Shown in pieces: positions 8,668-17,234 of a stretch of 64,000 bases of DNA. The DNA is taken from positions 310,001 through 374,000 of the forward strand of contig CAVVNM010000008.1 in the NCBI GenBank assembly GCA_963749575.1, in the 5' to 3' direction. The stretch comes from JAMXLO01 sp963749575 (GTDB taxonomy: Bacteria > Pseudomonadota > Alphaproteobacteria > Acetobacterales > Acetobacteraceae). Each line of letters opens with the position of its first letter. Position 1 is the first letter of the stretch. The notes under the pieces were generated by a model, which searched no databases, was not told where the DNA came from, and was given only the letters and a program-made list of their open reading frames with translations. Position numbers and translations under genes: made by a program.

Positions 8668-8697
8668 GGGGCCGGCCTGGAGCCGGCCCCTGTGTTT
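8668..8697 (+). terminator. rho-independent-type terminator
   Basis: A perfect 9-bp stem, GGGGCCGGC at 8668-8676 paired with GCCGGCCCC at 8682-8690, with loop CTGGA and a T-rich tail TGTGTTTG. It lies 26 nt beyond the stop of the small peptide gene. The sequence is nearly symmetrical, so it could work in both directions, but the T tract favours the plus strand. Confidence 0.75.
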
Positions 8698-8739
8698 GTA
8701 CCGCGCCAGCATCATCCTCTCGCAATTCAGCCCTGGAAC

Positions 8740-8782
8740 GGGTCACGCCATAGAACGGGCAGGATAGCACGGTTCGCGGTAC
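8740..8782 (+). repeat. left terminal inverted repeat of Tn3-family element
   Basis: Reads outward to inward GGGTCACGCCATAGAACGGG and then CAGGATAGCACGGTTCGCGG-TAC. It matches the reverse complement of 11390-11432 at 41 of 43 positions. The flanking GGAAC (8735-8739) is repeated beyond the other end. Confidence 0.9.
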
Positions 8783-8797
8783 AAATCGGGAACGGCG

Positions 8798-9230
8798 TCA
8801 GGCAACCGCCAATTCGGACGACATGGTTGTTGGTTGGCGCAGCCGCCGGAATTCAGCGGGCACCGGAAGGCTATCGGCCTCCCAAAGATAGTCTCCGATC
8901 AGATTCATGTGCTGCCAGCCAACCGGCACAAGATGGGTAAGCAATGTGTCTGGCACAGTCTCGCCACGGCGACGTGCGGTATCGAGCGCACGGCCGAGAT
9001 AGAAGCGATGAACGGTGCGAGCGCGGGCCATTTGCTCGCCGAATCGAAAGCGTAAAGTCTGCGCTCTGCGAGATTCGGGATACGCGGGGCGAAGTGGAAA
9101 CCAAGCAAGTGCGCGAGCCCGAATACATCATCGCTGACACCGCCTCCATCCGTGTGATGCGTGGAAACCGTTATATCCGCCTCGTGATACAGTAATCCAT
9201 CGTTTGCTACGGTTGGCACCCCAGCCGGAA
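8798..9230 (-). pseudogene. tnpA: Tn3-family transposase TnpA, C-terminal remnant with internal deletion
   Basis: Two reading frames give two pieces of one Tn3-type TnpA. About 9219-8995 encodes PTVANDGLLYHEAD, HHTDGGGVSDDVFGLAHLLG and FHFAPRIPNLAERRLY. About 9005-8798, in another frame, encodes YLGRALDTARRRGE and HLVPVGWQHMNLIGDYLW, the normal C-terminus. The stretch between them in full TnpA proteins, which should include the last catalytic Glu region, is missing, as are several hundred N-terminal residues. The remnant ends next to the left TIR, as in intact elements. It is clearly non-functional. Confidence 0.88.
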
Positions 9231-9254
9231 CAAGGGGGACAAAGGGCCGCGCCT

Positions 9255-9865
9255 TACTGCCACGTCTCGACCTCGGATCAATCCTGCGCCCGCCAGGAAC
9301 GAGACCTCGAGGCTTTCGCCGAACGAGCCGGTTGCGAGGTGGCTGGTCTGATCAAGCAAACAGGGTCTGGTGCGAAGGTGGATGGGGCGGAACGGCGTAA
9401 GGTCATGCGCTCGCACAGGCACGGAAGATTGATGCGGTCCTGGTCACTGAGTTGTCGCGTTGGGGCCGCAGCTCAATGGACTTGCTGGCAACGCTCAAGG
9501 AATTTGAGGCTCGACTGGTGTCGGTGATCGCGATGAACGGTATGGCGTTCGATCTCGCGACGCCGCACGGGCGAATGATCGCAACAGTGCTTGCGGGCAT
9601 TGCGGAGTTTGAGCGCGAGTTGATTCAGGAGCGCATCCGCTCGGGCATCACCGCAGCCATGGCCCGGGGCAAAACGCTGGGCCGTCAGCCCGGCCGGCGT
9701 CCCAAGTCGGATCGGCTCGCGCCCAAGGTGCTTTCTCTCGTCGCACAGGACCGCTCGTACCGCTTGGACGGGCGCGAGACCGGGCTGAGCAAGAACACCG
9801 TCGCGGACATCGTACGATGGCACCGGACGGGGGATGCGGCTGCCGCAGGACGGAGCGAGCAATGA
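9255..9865 (+). pseudogene. tnpR: serine recombinase (resolvase) with frameshift and lost start
   Basis: Homology begins at YCHVSTSDQSCARQERDL, which holds the nucleophile Ser of the resolvase/invertase family. The frame breaks near 9407: the other frame continues LAQARKIDAVLVTELSRWGR and then SSMDLLATLKEF, GIAEFERELIQERI and the C-terminal helix-turn-helix LSKNTVADIV. Restoring one base at ATG-CGC would rejoin the frames. No ATG or GTG sits at the expected start; only an upstream extension is open. In an intact element it would resolve cointegrates. The stop overlaps the hydrolase start. Confidence 0.85.
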
Positions 9866-11329
9866 TGAGGCGACCCAAGCGCATCGCCCTTTACGCGGCC
9901 ACTCTGGTGCTCCTCAGCAGCAGCACGTTGCCGCACCGCGCGTCCGGCCAGTCGGACCGTTCCCGCCCCGCCTTCCGCGAAACGGCATGCGATCTGCCGC
10001 ACTTGTCGCCGGACATCGTGCCGCAGGTCCGCTGCGGGACGGTCCCCGTGCCGCGTGACTACGGCGACCCCGGTCGTGGCTTTTTCAACCTGGCCGTCGT
10101 GGTCGTCAGGAGCGTGCAACAGCCGACACAGCCCGACCCGATCGTGTACATCAACGGCGGTCCAGGCTCTCCGCTGACGGTCTACACCGATTACCAGGCG
10201 CGCCACCCTTATGCCAGGGGCCGCGATCTGGTCCTCGTCGATCAGCGCGGCATTGGCCGCTCGGAGCCCGCCATATGTCCAGGCGCGGCGGGCGCGCTTC
10301 TTCGTGCCACTATCATGGCGACGGGGACGCCCAGTACACACGCGCAAGCGCAGCGCCGTGCCGCGTTCATGGCCTGCCGCGACGAGGCAAGGGTGCGGGA
10401 GATCGACCTCGACGATTTCGGGACCGCCACAACGGTGGAGGACTTCGACCAAGTCCGCCAGGCGCTCGGGATCGAACGCTGGAATGTCGTCGGCGAGTTG
10501 GTACGGCACGACAGTTGCGATGACCCTGATGGCAAGGCATCCCGGCACGATCCGGTCGGCTGTGCTCGATTCCCTTTATCCGCCGGACCCGCTTCCCGCA
10601 TGGTCAGCCAGGTTTGCCGAGGCCCGGGACGCGTTCTTCGCCCTATGCGAACATGATGCCATCTGCGCCGCCGCATTTCCCGACCTCGCCGAGCTGTACC
10701 GGCAAGCATTGGACCGGCTCGACCGTGCTCCGCTCGCCGTCCCCGTGCCGCCCCGGATGCAGCTGCCGGGCGACCAGATGCTGCTGACCGCCTCGGCCTT
10801 CCAGGTCTTCGTGGGTAATCTCCTCTACTACACGAGCAGTTACCCCGGCCTGCCACGGCTGATCGCCCAGGCGCACGATGGCGATTCGGCCGACCTCGCC
10901 GCTGCCCTCGCCGCTATCCTGACTGGCGCCGAGGCGCTGAATATCCCAGCCCATGCCGCAGTGGAGTGCCGTGACCGCCCGCACTATCGCGATAGCCTGG
11001 CGGACGACGCGGAGGCACAACTTCAAGGCATTTGCGGTGAGTGGTCGGCTCTTGGGCCGCCCCCAGTGGTCCCAGTGGCCACGAGCATTCCGACCCTGGT
11101 GCTGGCAGGCCAGTTCGACCCCAATGCCAGCCCGGCTCTGAGCCGCCGCGTTGCCGGGCTGATCGGAGAAAGCGCGCACTGGGTCGAGTTCCCCCTGATC
11201 GGTCACAGCGTACGGGCATTCAGCCCATGCGCCGCTGCCGTCGTAGCAGCTTTCATTGACCGGCCGGAGCTAATGCCCGACGTGTCGTGCGCGCAGCGGC
11301 AGCCGTCAATCCGCTTCCTGCCGCGGTGA
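9862..11329 (+). pseudogene. secreted alpha/beta hydrolase (S33/TAP-type), frameshifted at the nucleophile
   Basis: If the frame is repaired this is a protein of about 488 residues with a signal peptide (MMRRPKRIALYAATLVLL), an oxyanion block YINGGPGSPL, DQRGIGRSEP, and a C-terminal part with LVLAGQFDPNASPALSR (acid) and LIGHSVRAFSPC (His). The expected nucleophile elbow G-E-S-Y-G is hit exactly: GGCGAG is followed by TTGG then TACGGC (10498-10501), one base too many, so the first frame runs out 50 codons later while the second continues WYGTTVAMTLMARHPG. It is a passenger inside the Tn3-like element. It could also be a sequencing error. Confidence 0.82.
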
Positions 11330-11389
11330 ACACACATGGCTGAGACGCCACGGTCGGGATGCAGGGTCAGGAGCGCGGGTTCTCCGTTC

Positions 11390-11432
11390 GTGCCGCGAAC
11401 CGTGCTATCCTGCCCGTTCTGTGGCGTGACCC
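11390..11432 (-). repeat. right terminal inverted repeat of Tn3-family element
   Basis: The reverse complement starts GGGTCACGCCACAGAACGGG. The two differences from the left end are C for T at position 12 and C for T at position 41 of the repeat. It is followed by the GGAAC target duplicate (11433-11437). Confidence 0.9.
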
Positions 11433-11564
11433 GGAACCCGCTCCGCGATACTTCGTCTCGCCCCGCCATCAGCGGTTTTCGGTACTATATCGTTCCAAGT
11501 CGATAGGGCAACATCGCAGCTGCAATCTGATGTCACGGCGCCGGACGCCTGTATCAAGGCCTGC

Positions 11565-12014
11565 TCAGCGCCGCTGCAAGGTCAATTGCCGGGTGCAACG
11601 GAAGTCGGCCACTGTGGCCTCGATCGTCGTACCGTTGATGCGGCCGGTCACCGTTGCCCACACGATAATCATCCCCGCCCATCGGAGGGTCGAGTCAGTG
11701 CCGTACTGGATTTGCCCTCGGAACGTGCCATCGGCCGCGATCTGCACAGGGATCGGCGCCGGTTGCGCAAGTTGATCGAAGAACGTGTAGTTGAACCGGC
11801 CGGCGTTGACAGTGACCGCGTCCTGGTAGCTCGGCGGGCTGCACACCCACCCGAAGCCCCTGACCGCGCGGTTCTCGCCCTGATAGACCCCATCGAATTG
11901 ATTTCCAGCGACCGGCACGGCAGGACCCGTGCAGCCGGCCGCCAAGGCGCCAACGCAGCACAACGCTGCGAGACAGCGAGCAGGACGCCCGGAGGCAAGG
12001 AAGCGAATGGCCAT
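11565..12014 (-). CDS. putative lipoprotein of unknown function
   Basis: A 149-residue product from the ATG at 12014 (an upstream in-frame ATG at 12038 is also possible). The N-terminus MAIRFLASGRPARCLAA and ALAAGC form a lipoprotein signal with lipobox LAAGC. The mature part begins TGPAVPVAGNQFDGVYQGEN and has two further cysteines (GWVCSPPSYQ and FRCTRQLTL) that may pair. It looks like a small beta-rich outer-membrane or periplasmic lipoprotein that measures or binds something unknown. It stands alone just beyond the right end of the transposon remnant. Confidence 0.65.
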   Translation of the reverse strand: MAIRFLASGRPARCLAALCCVGALAAGCTGPAVPVAGNQFDGVYQGENRAVRGFGWVCSPPSYQDAVTVNAGRFNYTFFDQLAQPAPIPVQIAADGTFRGQIQYGTDSTLRWAGMIIVWATVTGRINGTTIEATVADFRCTRQLTLQRR

Positions 12015-12391
12015 CTTATCTGGCAGATAGCCACACATTGAACTTCGTCAACCTCGCCGTCCCCCACTATCCCGCCGACAGCGTTGGCGGGCACGCGGAC
12101 GGCGATGCGTGCTATAGCTCAGCCTGCCCCACAGGGAGCAGAACCAACCCGGCGATTCCGCCCCCTACGGACAACCATGAGGAACTGAACATCTTTGGCA
12201 CACACAACGGCAACGTTACGCATGTCATAGAGGGCGAGCCACCGCCGGAAGCGCCCGGCTTCCCCTTGGCGGCTTGGGAGCGGTATTGGCGGATCGCTGA
12301 CCCAGAGTGATGAACTACGAGAAATATTCATGCTGTTCAATGAATTAGGCGATTATCGGCGCGGCCGACCAAGCCGCGCCATGGCGGAGCG
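12015..12391. other. region with one doubtful small reading frame and a hairpin
   Basis: A plus-strand frame ending at 12310 encodes THVIEGEPPPEAPGFPLAAW then ERYWRIADPE, which looks protein-like, but it has no good start codon or ribosome site and may be a fragment. At 12358-12380 a perfect 8-bp stem GGCGCGGC/GCCGCGCC with a 7-nt loop lies just before the DUF1499 gene and could be a terminator stem without T tract or a leader hairpin. Nothing else is supported. Confidence 0.35.
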
Positions 12392-12874
12392 GTGACACCG
12401 TTCGCCTGGCTTGTCGCATTCCTGTTGCCGGCCTGCGGCGTCGCCGGTGCGGGCGGCGTGCCGACCCCGGTATTGCTGGACCTGGCGCACATCCAGCGAC
12501 CCGCCAGCCCGAACACGGCGCTCGCCGCTCCGCTGGGCGCCGAAACCGCACCCGACATCGTCACGCCGGTCTTCCCGCTGTCCCCTGCGCGCCTGTATGA
12601 CGCGGTGATCGCCATGGCGGCGGGGCAGCCACGGACATATCTGGCGGCGGCGTATCCGGTGCAACGGCAGGCCCATTTCGTCGTCCGCAGTGCCTGGTTC
12701 AACTTCCCCGACCTGGTCACCGCGCAGATCGGCGATGCCGGGCAGGAAACCAGTACCCTCGTGCTGTATTCGCGCAGTGTGTATGGCTATTCCGACCTCG
12801 GCGCGAACCGCCAGCGCCTGAACGCATGGCTTGCCGCGGTAGCGACCAGGCTCAACCCCACTGAAGAGAGATAG
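12392..12874 (+). CDS. DUF1499 family protein
   Basis: A 160-residue protein from a GTG start at 12392. The N-terminus TPFAWLVAFLLPACG is a signal peptide or lipoprotein signal. The DUF1499 signature is visible at the end, LYSRSVYGYSDLGANRQRLNAWL, with AHFVVRSAWFNFPDLVTAQI before it. Family members are small secreted or membrane-linked proteins of unknown role. The ABC exporter gene starts 6 nt after its stop, so the two are almost certainly cotranscribed and may act together at the envelope. Confidence 0.8.
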   Translation: MTPFAWLVAFLLPACGVAGAGGVPTPVLLDLAHIQRPASPNTALAAPLGAETAPDIVTPVFPLSPARLYDAVIAMAAGQPRTYLAAAYPVQRQAHFVVRSAWFNFPDLVTAQIGDAGQETSTLVLYSRSVYGYSDLGANRQRLNAWLAAVATRLNPTEER

Positions 12875-12880
12875 TTACCG

Positions 12881-14662
12881 ATGCGCGGACTCCGATCATT
12901 CGTGCGCGACGCCTGGCACCTGTCCGGGCCGTACTTTCGTTCGGAGGAGAGGTGGTCCGCCTGGAGCCTGCTGATCTCGATTCTGGCACTCCGACTGCTG
13001 CTGGTCGGCATGACGGTGATCCTCAGCTTCTGGAATCGCGAATTCTTCAACTCGCTGCAGGACAAGGATTTCGCGGCGTTCTGGCAACTGCTGTTCCTGT
13101 ACCGCCGCACACCCAGCGGCTTCATGCCGGGGTTCTGCGAGATCGCCGTCGTGTACATCGTGGTCGCGGTGTACTTCACGTGGCTGTCACAATGGCTGCA
13201 AATCCGCTGGCGTCGCTGGCTGACCGTGCGCTTCCTCGACGAGTGGCTCGCGGACCGCGCCTACTACCGGATCAGCCTCACCACCGATCGCGCCGCGATC
13301 GGGACCGACAACCCGGACCAGCGCATCTCGGAGGACATCCGCGACTTCATCGACAGCACGCTGACACTCGGCATCAGCCTGCTGGCGAACATCGTCACGC
13401 TGGTCAGCTTCCTCGGCATTCTGTGGTCGCTGTCCGGCACCATCACTCTGTTCGGCATCGCGATCCCCGGCTACATGGTCTGGGTTGCACTGCTGTACGC
13501 GGTCGCCGGCTCCTGGCTCACCCATCTGGTCGGCCGTCCACTGGCGAAACTCCGGTTCCGCCAGCAACGCGTGGAGGCCGACTTCCGCTACAGCCTGGTA
13601 CGGGTGCGCGAGAACATGGAAGGCATCGCGCTCTACTCCGGTGAGAACGAGGAGAAGGACGCTCTCGGCCATCGTTTCGCCGGGGTGATCGGCAACTGGT
13701 GGGGGATCATGCAGCGCACCAAGATGCTGAATGCGTTGACCGCCGGCTACGACCAGGTGGCGGTGGTGTTCCCGTTCATCGTCGCAGCGCCGCGGTTCTT
13801 CTCCGGCGAGATCCCGTTGGGAGGGCTGACCCAGACCGCCGGCGCTTTCGGCCGGGTGCAGGATGCCCTGTCCTGGTTCATCTCCCGGTATCCCGACCTC
13901 GCGCAGTGGCACGCCATCGTCGAACGGCTGGCTACGTTCCATCGCGCGGTGGTCGCGGCGCGCGCCGCATTCGGCACCGGCCTGACGCTGGCCGAGTCGG
14001 CGGACGGAACCGTACAGATGCGCGACGCCACCATCGAACTGCCGAACGGCGCCGAGCTGCTGGCGCACGCCGACCTGGTGCTGGAGCACGGCCACTCGGT
14101 GGTCATCACCGGAAGCTCGGGCGCGGGCAAATCCACGCTGTTCCGCGTGCTGGCCGGTATCTGGCCATTCGGCAGCGGAACCGTGCGACGTCCGATCGAA
14201 CGCTGCCTGTTCCTGCCACAGCGTCCCTACATCCCATTGGGCTCGCTGCGCCAGGTGGTGGCTTATCCGCAACCGCCCAGCGCCTACAGCCACGAGGACA
14301 TCGCACGCGCGTTGGAGGATGCCGGCCTCGCACAGTTCGTTTCGCGCCTGGACGAGGACGAGAACTGGCCGCAACAGCTCTCCGGCGGCGAGCAGCAGCG
14401 TGTGGCGCTGGCGCGCGCGCTGTTGGCGAAGCCGGACTGGCTGTTCCTGGACGAGGCGACCGCCAGCCTCGACCCCGAGGCCGAGACTGAGCTTTATCGT
14501 GCGCTGAAGGCCCGACTGCCGGGTACGACGCTGGTCTCCATCGCTCACCGGCCGTCGGTGGCGGCGCTCCACGACCGCGTGATCGCGCTGCACCGCGAGC
14601 CGGGCAAGTCCGGCGAACTGGTGCGGACCGAACTTGCCGCTGCCGTCGGCGGGGACGGTTGA
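12881..14662 (+). CDS. SbmA/YddA-type ABC transporter, fused permease and ATPase
   Basis: A 593-residue half-transporter. The N-terminal ABC_membrane_2 region has about six membrane spans, including WSLLISILALRLLLVGMTVI, and the family block WRRWLTVRFLDEWLADRAYY. The C-terminal ATPase has Walker A GSSGAGKSTLFR, signature LSGGEQQR and Walker B WLFLDEATASLD. The E. coli relatives YddA and SbmA move peptides or peptide-like compounds; the substrate here is unknown. GAGAG precedes the ATG. It forms an operon with the DUF1499 gene. Confidence 0.88.
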   Translation: MRGLRSFVRDAWHLSGPYFRSEERWSAWSLLISILALRLLLVGMTVILSFWNREFFNSLQDKDFAAFWQLLFLYRRTPSGFMPGFCEIAVVYIVVAVYFTWLSQWLQIRWRRWLTVRFLDEWLADRAYYRISLTTDRAAIGTDNPDQRISEDIRDFIDSTLTLGISLLANIVTLVSFLGILWSLSGTITLFGIAIPGYMVWVALLYAVAGSWLTHLVGRPLAKLRFRQQRVEADFRYSLVRVRENMEGIALYSGENEEKDALGHRFAGVIGNWWGIMQRTKMLNALTAGYDQVAVVFPFIVAAPRFFSGEIPLGGLTQTAGAFGRVQDALSWFISRYPDLAQWHAIVERLATFHRAVVAARAAFGTGLTLAESADGTVQMRDATIELPNGAELLAHADLVLEHGHSVVITGSSGAGKSTLFRVLAGIWPFGSGTVRRPIERCLFLPQRPYIPLGSLRQVVAYPQPPSAYSHEDIARALEDAGLAQFVSRLDEDENWPQQLSGGEQQRVALARALLAKPDWLFLDEATASLDPEAETELYRALKARLPGTTLVSIAHRPSVAALHDRVIALHREPGKSGELVRTELAAAVGGDG

Positions 14663-14784
14663 TGGCGATGAATATCGCCGAATTAGCCTTGGCACATCTC
14701 CCGGATGACAGCTCGTTCACGGTGAGCCAAATCGCGCGCGTCATGCTATAGAATCGTATGGCCGGGCCAACGAAGGAGTTTGTC

Positions 14785-15331
14785 ATGCGTACCCCCGCCG
14801 TACCTGGCCGCCGTTGCCATGCTCGCCGCGGGCGTCCTCGCTCCGGTGGCCGGCTCGGCGCAGAACGGCCCCACCCCGGAACAGATCGTCAAGGCGCTGA
14901 CCCCGACCGGCGCGTTGGGCACGACCCGCGGTATCCGCGTCGGACCGGCCGCGCCCAATCAGGCCCGACCGCCGGCATTGACCCCCACGATCAGCCTGAG
15001 CGTACAGTTCGCCACCGGGTCAGCCGAACTCACACCGGAGGCAGTGAATGTCCTCGACAGCCTCGGCAAGGCACTGAACGACCAGACCCTGGCCGGCTAT
15101 CGGTTCCGCATCGAGGGCCACACCGACACGGTCGGCACCATCGAGTACAACCGGAACCTGTCGGACCGGCGCGCTGCCGCTGTGCTGGACTATCTTGCCA
15201 ACAACTTCCACGTCGATCGCAGCCGCGTGCAGGCGGTCGGCGTAGGCAAGGCCCAATTGCTGATTGCCACGCCCGATCAGACCCCCGAGCCGCAAAACCG
15301 CCGTGTGCAGGTGGTCAACCTTGGTAGCTGA
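14785..15331 (+). CDS. OmpA-domain protein, first of a tandem pair (possible start-proximal frameshift)
   Basis: About 181 residues if the frame is restored. A strong GAAGGAG (14771-14777) points to the ATG at 14785, but that frame is wrong: MRTP leaves the OmpA frame. Removing one C from the run ACCCCC at 14791-14796 gives MRTPPYLAAVAMLAAGVLAP, a perfect signal peptide joined to the OmpA frame. Alternatives are TTG 14780 or ATG 14819. The mature protein has SLSVQFATGSAELTPEAV and the peptidoglycan-binding loop EGHTDTVGTIEYNRNLSDRR. It would sit in the periplasm and bind the wall. Confidence 0.75.
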
Positions 15332-15349
15332 ACTCGACGGAGCCATGCC

Positions 15350-15913
15350 ATGCAATTCGCAGTTGTCCGTGCTATAGTCTTGTCGCTCGCCGTCATCGGC
15401 ATCCTTGCCACGGCGCCGGCCCGAGCTCAGCACAACCCGAGCGTCGACGAAATGATCAAGTCGCTCAGCCCGACGCCGGGAGGTGCGCCCACCCGCGGCA
15501 TCCGGATCGGCCAGCCTCCCGCGACCTCGACCTCGACCGCAACCGCCGGCGCGCCTGCGACCGCTCCGGCGGTCAGCTTGAATGTGCTGTTCGCCACCGG
15601 CTCGGCCGACCTGACGCCCGAGGCGGTCCAGACGCTCGACGACCTTGGCAGCGCGCTGACCAACCCGGCACTGGCAGCGTATCGGTTCCGCCTCGAGGGT
15701 CACACCGATACGGTCGGCGGACGCGATTACAACAAGGCGCTGTCGGACCGGCGCGCGGTTGCCGTGGCCGAGTACCTGGCCGGCAGGTTCCACGTGGAGC
15801 GTGCAAGATTGCAGCCGATCGGCATGGGCGAGGAAGGTCTTTTGGTGGCCACGCCCGACCAGGTTCCTGAGTCGCGTAACCGGCGCGTGCTGGTGGTGAA
15901 CATCGGGGGGTAG
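15350..15913 (+). CDS. OmpA-domain protein, second of a tandem pair
   Basis: A 187-residue paralogue of the preceding gene, 18 nt downstream. It has a signal peptide MQFAVVRAIVLSLAVIGILA ending near ARA, a shared linker PTRGIRIGQPP, a Thr/Ala-rich spacer, and the OmpA domain with LNVLFATGSADLTPEAV and EGHTDTVGGRDYNKALSDRR. The Asp and Arg residues that hold diaminopimelate are present. Two such proteins in a row suggest gene duplication with divergence of the linker. The convergent gene at 15959 ends 45 bases away. Confidence 0.9.
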   Translation: MQFAVVRAIVLSLAVIGILATAPARAQHNPSVDEMIKSLSPTPGGAPTRGIRIGQPPATSTSTATAGAPATAPAVSLNVLFATGSADLTPEAVQTLDDLGSALTNPALAAYRFRLEGHTDTVGGRDYNKALSDRRAVAVAEYLAGRFHVERARLQPIGMGEEGLLVATPDQVPESRNRRVLVVNIGG

Positions 15914-15958
15914 CGGAGGCCTGTTTCGGCCTGTCCGGTCGCGTGAGAACCCGTGACC

Positions 15959-17155
15959 CTACACGCGACGCGTCTGGTTCGCCGGATACACCGCGCGCGG
16001 ACGGATCAGCGTGCCGTCGCGCCACTGTTCGAGCGCGTGGGCGATCCAGCCGACGGTGCGCCCGACAGCGAAGACCGCGAACGCCGCACCGGCCGGTAGT
16101 CGCAACCGCTCCTCGAGGATGAACAGCGCGCAATCGATGTTGGGTGCGATGCCGGTCATCACCTGCATCGCCTCGATCAGACGTTGGGCACGCGGCGGAG
16201 CGCCCAGACGCGACAGCAGCGCCGCGGCGCGCGGATCGCCGTCCGGATAGAGCGGCTGGCCGAAGGCGGGGATCCGTTCCCCGCGCGCGAGCCGTACCGC
16301 GATCGCAGCCGACGGATCGGCGATTACCGCAGGATCGGCCAGCAGGTGGCGGATTTCGTTGGTCATCCCGCCGTGCAGGGGACCGACCAGAGCCGCCAGA
16401 CCCGCCAGCACGCAGGCGCCGAGAGGCGCGCGGGTGGATGCCACGACACGCGCGGCATAGGTCGAGCTGTTCAGTTCATGGTCCGCCGTCAGCACGAGCG
16501 CGCGGCGGATCAGATCGGCCGCCTTCGGCCCGACACCCCAGGCGGACGCCATGCGCTCATGCAATGGCTGCGCCGAGGCCTGCACGACGGCGCCGGGCAG
16601 CCCGACCGCCGCCCAGGCCATCCGGTCCAGGATGCGGACCGCACCCGGCAGCACGCTGTCCACCCTGCCGGTCCATTGCCCTGCCATCGCCAGATCGGCC
16701 ATCGCCGCAATGCAGCGTTCGGCGACGCCCGCCGCCGATTGCGCCCGCGGCCAGCCGCGGGGTGATCGGGCCGGCGGCAATGCTTCGACCTGCCACAGCA
16801 GTGCGGCGACGTCTTCGAGCGTTGCGGTTTCGGCCAGGGCGATCGCATCCTGGCCGCGGTATTCCAGACGGCCGCCCTCGATGCGGGTGATCGCGGAGAC
16901 CAGGATCGGCTCGCCCCAGCTTATCGTCGAGGCGGCGACAGCGCGCCTGCTGCGACCGCCGCGGTTGCGTTCGGCGAGCCGGCGCACGTCGGCCGCGTCG
17001 TACAGGCTGCGCCGCGGATCGTCCGGCGCGGCGGTCATGCCGATCCGGTTGCGGCTGACATAGGCGTACAGCGTCTGGCGCGAAACGCCGAGGCGTGACG
17101 TGGCCTCCTCGGCGGTGAGCCAGCGGGCAGGTGGGGCGGCGTCATCGGCCGGCAT
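15959..17155 (-). CDS. citrate synthase-like protein with N-terminal helix-turn-helix
   Basis: A 398-residue protein. Residues 12-40 are an excisionase/MerR-type DNA-binding helix-turn-helix (WLTAEEATSRLGVSRQTLYA). From about residue 70 on it is citrate synthase, with catalytic-type residues ADHELNSSTYAARV, GPLHGGMTNEI and PNIDCALFILEERL; the usual F-G-H is F-G-Q (PAFGQPLYPDGDPR). The HTH fusion is found in a subset of citrate synthases. The ATG at 17155 has no visible ribosome site. Divergent from a second citrate synthase, it may control that gene as well as act as an enzyme; this is inference. Confidence 0.85.
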   Translation of the reverse strand: MPADDAAPPARWLTAEEATSRLGVSRQTLYAYVSRNRIGMTAAPDDPRRSLYDAADVRRLAERNRGGRSRRAVAASTISWGEPILVSAITRIEGGRLEYRGQDAIALAETATLEDVAALLWQVEALPPARSPRGWPRAQSAAGVAERCIAAMADLAMAGQWTGRVDSVLPGAVRILDRMAWAAVGLPGAVVQASAQPLHERMASAWGVGPKAADLIRRALVLTADHELNSSTYAARVVASTRAPLGACVLAGLAALVGPLHGGMTNEIRHLLADPAVIADPSAAIAVRLARGERIPAFGQPLYPDGDPRAAALLSRLGAPPRAQRLIEAMQVMTGIAPNIDCALFILEERLRLPAGAAFAVFAVGRTVGWIAHALEQWRDGTLIRPRAVYPANQTRRV

Positions 17156-17156
17156 A

Positions 17157-17173
17157 TTGATTCACGCGATCAA
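17157..17173. promoter_or_regulatory. palindrome TTGAT-N7-ATCAA between divergent citrate synthase genes
   Basis: An inverted repeat TTGAT (17157-17161) and ATCAA (17169-17173) sits directly upstream of the minus-strand HTH-citrate synthase start. Further TTGA/TCAA half-sites follow at 17177-17180 and 17191-17194. The gap between the two genes is only 79 bases, so one bound protein could control both. Candidate operator only; no binding evidence. Confidence 0.35.
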
Positions 17174-17234
17174 GATTGACGAAGGTGCGCTCAACGTATG
17201 CCATTACGACGTCAACCTGCCAAGGAGAACGCGC

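Larger units (their letters stand above)
8740..11432. mobile_element. degenerate Tn3-family transposon with TIRs and 5-bp target duplication
   Basis: The element is bounded by 43-bp terminal inverted repeats (8740-8782 and 11390-11432, 2 mismatches) that start GGGTCACGCC, as Tn3-family ends often start GGGG or GGGTC. It is flanked by identical 5-bp direct repeats GGAAC at 8735-8739 and 11433-11437, the target duplication size of the Tn3 family. Inside are a minus-strand tnpA remnant next to the left end, a frameshifted serine resolvase in the divergent position and a passenger alpha/beta hydrolase. tnpA has lost most of its length, so the unit cannot move without help in trans. The total is 2693 bp. 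Confidence 0.9.

Noticed and set aside
12038..12310. Plus-strand 90-codon frame from a TTG
   Set aside because: The C-terminal half looks plausible, but there is no usable start or ribosome site; kept only as a note within the intergenic entry.
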